This document shows positions 6,475 through 9,904 of a stretch of DNA of 9,904 nt, piece after piece. The DNA is from an uncultured Eubacteriales bacterium. GTDB taxonomy: Bacteria; Bacillota_A; Clostridia; Christensenellales; Aristaeellaceae. The DNA lies in contig CADCQZ010000352.1 in the NCBI GenBank assembly GCA_902803675.1, positions 1 through 9,904 of the forward strand, given 5' to 3'. The position numbers and the translations under genes were made by a program. How positions within the stretch are numbered: position 1 is the stretch's first letter; each line of letters starts with the position of its first letter. A model generated the notes under the pieces. It did not search any database and had not been told where the DNA came from. It saw only the letters and a program-made list of their open reading frames with translations.

Positions 6475-6777
6475 AAACACATGATACTTCTCTTGCTCCT
6501 CATTCCATTCCTCTCTATTCTCAGATTCATGATGATAATAATGCAGCAGAATGCCGGAGCCAACTTGATTCCTCTCCAGGAAGCAGTACTGCGGGAAACC
6601 ATCACGGACGAATTCAGTATCCTTCCTGATTATCCGCATCGATTTAAGCCCCGTAAAATCTTCGATATATTCCATTCTCCATTGACCGGCTGTATCCCTG
6701 TCCGGTTCAGCGAATGCATTGACAGATAATACGATCAAAATACCGATCACCGCAGCGGTAAATGTGTTCTTGTTCAT
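6232..6777 (-). CDS. Small exported paralogue of the C-terminal part of the large SH3-domain protein
   Basis: The start is ATG 6777 with GAAGGA about nine bases upstream; the product is 181 residues. Residues 1-23 are a signal peptide (KN, hydrophobic core, cleavage near NAFA). Residues about 36-101 align with the region just before the end of the 606-residue protein at 1417-3237: EY-EDxTGL, then FP..C.L, then GILL.YY, then W.E, at roughly 40 percent identity by eye. Residues 102-181 (from LTFDCLNGKWVLTEC to PERPSVTEP) differ from that protein at only three positions. The gene is therefore a short paralogue with a recently homogenised 3' end. It lacks the SH3-like domain. The function is unknown; it is exported and rich in Trp and acidic residues. 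It lies 154 bp after the WG gene in the same direction. Confidence 0.85.
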   Translation of the reverse strand: MNKNTFTAAVIGILIVLSVNAFAEPDRDTAGQWRMEYIEDFTGLKSMRIIRKDTEFVRDGFPQYCFLERNQVGSGILLHYYHHESENREEWNEEQEKYHVFLTFDCLNGKWVLTECTDDLTWTAEAKDGCVTFNDYKQPGPEWEWSAELDGDLMTFDFSALDALIIRYNTLMPERPSVTEP

Positions 6778-6931
6778 AACTGCTTATCCTTCGTTCCCGA
6801 GCGCCGGGCCTGATCGCCATAATGACGTCACAGTCCGATATATCATCCTCAAAATCGATGAGGAAACAGTCGTCCTCTTCGCAAATGTTCCTGATCCCGC
6901 AGTCGTGAGGAACAAGGTATAAGGGCCACGT
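6713..6931 (-). other. Coding-like in-frame stretch after the WG gene stop; possible gene relic
   Basis: The frame of the WG gene stays open for about 70 codons after its TGA stop and into the next gene. The first part reads like true protein, with an acidic run (ICEEDDCFLIDFEDDISD) followed by CDVIMAIRPGARERR, up to about 6785. There is no ATG near its beginning and no separate ribosome binding site for it. The part past 6777 overlaps the small exported gene in another frame and is surely non-coding. A TGTTCCT/AGGAACA inverted pair (6886-6892 and 6908-6914) lies in it but has no U-run. I read 6785-6931 as a probable relic of a deleted gene end; random openness is the alternative. Confidence 0.25.
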
Positions 6932-6943
6932 TCACTCCGGCAA
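6925..6943 (-). repeat. 19-bp exact repeat, copy across the WG gene stop codon
   Basis: This copy is identical to 3185-3203. It supplies the final codons (LPE) and stop of the WG-repeat gene. The next 154 bp lead to the small paralogue of the same large gene, so this may be a scrap of that paralogue's lost 5' end, joined to the WG gene by deletion. Confidence 0.8.
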
Positions 6944-8347
6944 ACCGTCATCCCATATCGCGAGGCCGTCTTCCGTTTGCCACAGGTACACCTCCGCACC
7001 GTTATGGTCGATATAGCCGCACCGGCCGTCCGTAGTTTTCACATAAGCCAGGCCGCCGGAAAAGGAATACGCCCCGGCATATTTCGGCGCGATGGCCCAT
7101 TTTCCGGTCTCGTCGATATATCCCCTCAAGGCCCGGCTGCCATCCGCGGGGAACACCGCCGCCAGACCTTCACAAAACGGCGAACCTTCGTCCTCGATGC
7201 ATACGAAAACGCTGTCAGTTACCTTGTTCCCCTCACTGTCCGCAAGGCCGTAAAACGGGTATTCGTACCAGTATTCCCCGGCCTCCGGGTGCCACTCCAT
7301 ATACCAAGCCAGGCCGTTGTCCATGAAATTCCAGAGCCAGCAGACATTTTCTCCCTCCAGGGTAAACACGATCTCGCCCCGGTCGTTCATGGCGCCGGGC
7401 CGGGTGTCACCACTATCAGGATCATGCACAAACACGCTGGTTAGGCCGTTCACGAATCCGTAATCGCCGTTTTCTTCAGGTCTGGCATTAATACCCGGCA
7501 GGACATTATCCTCACGGTCAATGTATCGGTAATACCCTTCGTGATCTTCCACCACCGCGAAATTTTCCTCAAACGGGTACCCTCTGTACCAGTGAGGCGG
7601 TATCACCATTTTGCAGGATACGTCCATATAGCCTGTTGATTGTGTTCCAGGATCCCACACGGTGATCAGGCCCTCGCCGACGCGGGACCACCATTTGATC
7701 TGCAGGCCCTCCGGCGGGTATACGATGTCTCCTGTTTTGCTGACCAGCACACAGATGCCTTCGTTTTCGCCGTCCGCCGGCGGAAGCTGGGCCACAGCCC
7801 AGCCCTCGTTGAACTCCCGGATCTTCGCAAATCGGCAGGGGATCTGCTCCCCTGTATCCAGGTCCAGGCAGCCCCACAGGCCGTTGTCACCCAGCACGGG
7901 GATCATGGGGGTATCGAACCAGTGCAGATCAGCGCTTTTCCAGCGGAAACCCGTGAACGCTCCGGTTTGGAGGTCGAACAGCCCGCAGACCTGAACACCA
8001 TCCTCCACCGCGTGATCCGCCCGGATATCCGGAGGATCCGCGTCAAACACTGCCATCGCCCGGCCGCCTGTTTCCCAGGTGATCACATATTCCGGCGGCA
8101 TTTCCCAGCCGCCCAGCGCGTTCACGATCCCCCACAGCCTCCCGTCTTCCGACACGGCGGCGTATCGCCCCATCCAGGGGGATTCCCGCTCATAGCGGGG
8201 TTCGATCACAAAAGCCCCAAACCGGTCGATGTATCCCCACAGGCCGTTGTCCCCCCTGGCGGGGAAAAGCGCTGTATCTTCCGCCATACAGACACACAGC
8301 GGCATCAGCAGGGCCAACACGATCATCACTGGCAGTAGTTTTTTCAT
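6932..8347 (-). CDS. Exported WG-repeat protein
   Basis: The start at ATG 8347 is chosen because AAGGAG lies nine bases upstream and the protein then opens MKKLLPVMIV, a standard signal peptide cleaved near CMA at residue 22. An in-frame ATG at 8380 overlaps the stop of the upstream gene and would hide the ribosome binding site. The product is 471 residues. About nine to ten degenerate WG/KWG-type repeats span nearly the whole mature protein: GLWGYIDRFGAFVIEPRY (35-52), RLWGIVNALGGW (70-81), GLWGCLDLDTGEQIP (156-170), STGYMDVSCKMVIP (237-250), YYRYIDRE, YGLADSEGNKV (366-376), LRGYIDETGKWAIAPKY (407-423), RCGYIDHNGAEVYLW (442-456). WG repeats probably form a beta-propeller-like surface; their binding partner is generally unknown. 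Overlap with the LRR gene upstream suggests one transcript. The final codons lie inside a 19-bp repeat shared with another gene. Confidence 0.9.
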   Translation of the reverse strand: MKKLLPVMIVLALLMPLCVCMAEDTALFPARGDNGLWGYIDRFGAFVIEPRYERESPWMGRYAAVSEDGRLWGIVNALGGWEMPPEYVITWETGGRAMAVFDADPPDIRADHAVEDGVQVCGLFDLQTGAFTGFRWKSADLHWFDTPMIPVLGDNGLWGCLDLDTGEQIPCRFAKIREFNEGWAVAQLPPADGENEGICVLVSKTGDIVYPPEGLQIKWWSRVGEGLITVWDPGTQSTGYMDVSCKMVIPPHWYRGYPFEENFAVVEDHEGYYRYIDREDNVLPGINARPEENGDYGFVNGLTSVFVHDPDSGDTRPGAMNDRGEIVFTLEGENVCWLWNFMDNGLAWYMEWHPEAGEYWYEYPFYGLADSEGNKVTDSVFVCIEDEGSPFCEGLAAVFPADGSRALRGYIDETGKWAIAPKYAGAYSFSGGLAYVKTTDGRCGYIDHNGAEVYLWQTEDGLAIWDDGLPE

Positions 8348-8376
8348 GGAGTGTTTCTCCTTATGGGTCATAAACC

Positions 8377-9240
8377 TCATTCGTGATGATGTTCGTCACA
8401 GAAAAACTCCGGAAACGCGGTTTTATACGGAACTCCTCTGTACTCCTCTTTGAGCGCATTGAAATGATCCGCATATCTCCGGATCCGCATTTCATTTCCC
8501 GGAAGCTCAAGGACCGGCTTCCTTTTGCCGACAATGGCAGCTTCCTCCCTGTCGCCTTTCCGCCATATCTCATACGGATGGAATACTCGTCCGTCCGCTC
8601 CGGGGCAGTTCGCGGCTATCCACGCACACTGTTCTGACGTAAAATATTTGATCGGACAATCGAACCACTTGAGATGCTTCAGCGTCGCGATAAAAGAAAG
8701 ATCCTGATCCGCGATGCTTTTCCCATGCCAGGCAAGGCATTCAAGCGGCATTCCAGTCAAAGGCCCCAGTGACTCGATATTCATGGAAGGCCAAATTGAA
8801 TCACCGATGAACAGTAAACGCAGTGCCGGGGCTGTAGCTATACCCGATAACTGATGAAGCCTGGTGAAATCCGATATGTGCAGTTCTCTCAGTGAACGAT
8901 TTCCGGACAGATCCCACAGTGACGCGATCCGCTGATTGTGAAACCAGTACAAGCTCTCCAACTCCGGCAGTCCGGCAAGGAGCGACCAGTCTTCAACCAG
9001 TTTATTCTTGAAAAAGTGGATCTTTTTGAATTGCCTGCCATAGGTCGTGATGAAATACTCAAATGTATTCTGCCTCAATCCTGATATCCGGATGGTGTCA
9101 AGATCCGGGCAGTCTGCCAGTTGGTCTATTTCTTCTTTTGTAAGATTTCCGCCCCCGACATCCATTATTTTGCTATGCAGCCAGAAAACCTCGGCGTCAT
9201 TCGGAAACTCCCGCGAAAGAAAACCTTTATAACGATCCAT
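8377..9240 (-). CDS. Cytosolic leucine-rich-repeat protein
   Basis: The frame is open back to 9462, but a clear promoter (9395-9422) lies inside that extension, so the far start cannot be used. The ATG at 9240 (MDRYKGFLSREFPND) with AAGGG about nine bases upstream is preferred, giving 287 residues; ATG 9315 (MDISQDRS) is a weaker alternative. Residues about 30-215 contain six to seven irregular leucine-rich repeats of the SDS22/internalin type, for example LADCPDLDTIRISGL, LAGLPELESLYWFHNQ, LSGNRSLRELHISDF, LSGIATAPALRLLFIGD, IATLKHLKWFDCP. The C-terminal 70 or so residues are charged and not repetitive, ending in a His/Glu-rich tail. There is no signal peptide, so it acts inside the cell, probably as a protein-binding scaffold. 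Its stop overlaps the extended WG frame and lies 29 bp before the WG start, so the two are cotranscribed. Confidence 0.85.
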   Translation of the reverse strand: MDRYKGFLSREFPNDAEVFWLHSKIMDVGGGNLTKEEIDQLADCPDLDTIRISGLRQNTFEYFITTYGRQFKKIHFFKNKLVEDWSLLAGLPELESLYWFHNQRIASLWDLSGNRSLRELHISDFTRLHQLSGIATAPALRLLFIGDSIWPSMNIESLGPLTGMPLECLAWHGKSIADQDLSFIATLKHLKWFDCPIKYFTSEQCAWIAANCPGADGRVFHPYEIWRKGDREEAAIVGKRKPVLELPGNEMRIRRYADHFNALKEEYRGVPYKTAFPEFFCDEHHHE

Positions 9241-9394
9241 CCATGACCACCCTTTCAAACGGAAGTGACTGCCGCGGACAGTGAGACCGGCAGATCGATC
9301 CTGGCTTATATCCATTGCTTCTTTGTCCGGTCCGCTTCTGATCATGCCGGATTTGCAGCAGGGGTCTTGATGTAGACAAGGATGCTTATAAAAC

Positions 9395-9422
9395 ATTATA
9401 CACTTTTTTACCCGAAAGTGAA
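9395..9422 (-). promoter_or_regulatory. Sigma-A-like promoter for the LRR/WG transcript
   Basis: On the minus strand there is a perfect TATAAT -10 box (9400-9395) and a TTCACT -35 box (9422-9417) separated by 16 bases, in an AT-rich setting. Transcription would start near 9388, leaving a leader of about 150 nt before the ATG at 9240. This rules out starts further upstream. Confidence 0.65.
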
Positions 9423-9488
9423 ATTGAAAAACAATACCACCGGTCCGTGACCCTTCTTGCACGAATAAGCTGGTTTAAATGGGTTCGA

Positions 9489-9515
9489 CAGACGGCATGT
9501 TGGTGTCTGATGCCG
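9489..9515. repeat. Interleaved inverted repeats upstream of the hydrolase promoter
   Basis: CAGAC (9489-9493) pairs with GTCTG (9505-9509), and CGGCAT (9493-9498) pairs with ATGCCG (9510-9515), in 1-2-1'-2' order. They give two mutually exclusive small hairpins or a compact protein-binding site. The function is unknown. Confidence 0.35.
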
Positions 9516-9550
9516 ATATGCGTCACAATCAATCTGTCTTTTAATGTATT

Positions 9551-9601
9551 TCTGCTATTTATTGCATTATTCTCTGACTTGTGATAAATAGGAATAGCAG
9601 A
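9551..9601. promoter_or_regulatory. Inverted repeats overlapping the likely promoter of the GDSL hydrolase gene
   Basis: TCTGCTATT (9551-9559) and AATAGCAGA (9593-9601) form a perfect 9-bp inverted pair. Nested in it, CTATTTAT (9555-9562) and ATAAATAG (9584-9591) form a perfect 8-bp pair. A weak promoter lies inside: TTGCAT (9562-9567), 17 bases, then TAAATA (9585-9590) preceded by an extended-10 TG. The layout looks like an operator with half-sites on both sides of the promoter, as used by a repressor or activator of carbohydrate genes. The regulator is not in the window. Confidence 0.4.
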
Positions 9602-9628
9602 TGTAAAGAAAAAGAGAGGAGCAAACTT

Positions 9629-9904
9629 ATGCTTTTTGAAAAGGGCGACACCATTCTGTTTATCGGGGACTCGATCTCGGACTATGAGCGCGCTAAGCCC
9701 GTTGGTGAAGGCTTGTTCAATGCTTGGGGAAGGAGTTATGTGGCGGATGCGGGTTCACTGCTCAACTGCATGTATCCGGAGTTGGGCCTGCGCATCGTCA
9801 ATATGGGTATCGGCGGCAATCAGGTGCGTGATCTGAACATGCGCTGGGAAAAAGACGTGATGGAGCGGCGGCCGGACTGGGTAAGCGTGCTGATCGGCAT
9901 CAAC
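9629..9904 (+). CDS. GDSL/SGNH-family hydrolase, N-terminal part (runs off right edge)
   Basis: This is the only plus-strand gene. ATG 9629 has AGAGAGGAG about eight bases upstream; 92 codons are visible before the window ends. Residues 10-19 (LFIGDSISDY) are block I with the catalytic serine at position 15. MGIGGNQVRD (59-68) is block II with the oxyanion-hole glycine. The last residues, VLIGIN, are the start of block III (G-x-N-D), cut by the edge. The closing Asp-x-x-His motif would lie beyond the window. Family members are esterases or lipases, in gut and rumen Clostridia often acetyl-esterases acting on plant polysaccharides or cell-wall sugars; the substrate is inference. There is no signal peptide, so it is probably cytosolic. 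It is transcribed away from the rest of the window and has its own control region. Confidence 0.93.
   Translation, partial: MLFEKGDTILFIGDSISDYERAKPVGEGLFNAWGRSYVADAGSLLNCMYPELGLRIVNMGIGGNQVRDLNMRWEKDVMERRPDWVSVLIGIN

Larger units (their letters stand above)
9241..9628. other. Divergent intergenic region (388 bp)
   Basis: No gene is supported here. The right half is AT-rich and holds the plus-strand promoter candidate and inverted repeats for the hydrolase gene. The middle carries the minus-strand promoter, and 9241-9388 is the probable leader of the LRR gene. No hairpin followed by a T-run was seen in either direction, and no riboswitch was recognised. Confidence 0.6.

Noticed and set aside
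6886..6914. TGTTCCT/AGGAACA inverted pair after the WG gene as a terminator
   Set aside because: A 7-bp stem with a 15-base loop and no T-run on the minus strand is too weak.
6932..6934. TGA read-through or recoding at the WG stop codon, because the frame after it looks coding
   Set aside because: Most other genes in the window end with TGA followed by clear intergenic sequence or a new start, so the code is standard; a relic explains the open frame better.
7640..8338. Plus-strand open frame of 232 codons opposite the WG gene
   Set aside because: It is the antisense shadow of the repeat protein; composition is Arg/His/Pro-rich and no ribosome binding site is present.
9241..9462. N-terminal extension of the LRR protein to an ATG at 9462
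   Set aside because: A promoter with a perfect TATAAT lies within it, the extension has no signal or domain character, and a better-placed start with ribosome binding site exists at 9240.

Overview
The window looks like an accessory segment of a chromosome from a Gram-positive, Clostridia-like anaerobe (Bacillota). Support for this is the strong AGGAG-type ribosome binding sites, Gram-positive-style signal peptides, long runs of exported low-complexity families (BspA-like leucine-rich repeats, WG repeats, SH3-like and lipocalin-like beta domains), and remains of a Y1 (IS200/REP-associated) transposase with GGGGACGG-type repeats. I cannot name a genus from sequence alone.

Layout, read in the direction of transcription on the minus strand from right to left: (i) a cytosolic leucine-rich-repeat protein (9240-8377) preceded by a good sigma-A-like promoter; (ii) a secreted WG-repeat protein (8347-6932); (iii) a small exported protein (6777-6232) whose C-terminal 80 codons nearly duplicate the end of a much larger exported protein in the same window; (iv) a cytosolic protein with a C-terminal DUF2185/Imm33-like domain (6125-5205); (v) a roughly 180-bp element of Y1-transposase ancestry with inverted GGGGACGG repeats and a frameshifted transposase fragment (about 5045-5226); (vi) a tight cluster of exported lipocalin-like protein (4997-3726), small helical cytosolic protein (3689-3264), large SH3-domain exported protein (3237-1417), exported two-repeat cysteine-containing protein (1392-556) and the start of a BspA-like LRR protein (485 to beyond the left edge). 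The rightmost 388 bp without a gene is a divergent promoter region. A GDSL/SGNH hydrolase gene begins on the plus strand at 9629 and runs off the window.

Five of the minus-strand genes with readable N-termini start with a signal peptide, as does the left partial gene, and several appear to be relatives or mosaics of each other. The picture is of a locus that grows and reshuffles by local duplication and gene conversion, with a mobile-element remnant in the middle. The most noteworthy observations are the 96-percent-identical 3'-end block shared by two otherwise diverged paralogues, the orphan ribosome binding site that indicates the direction of that transfer, a 19-bp exact repeat linking a signal-peptide region to the WG gene's stop codon, and the transposable-element end that now encodes the C-terminus of the Imm33-like protein. 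No rRNA, tRNA or CRISPR array was seen.
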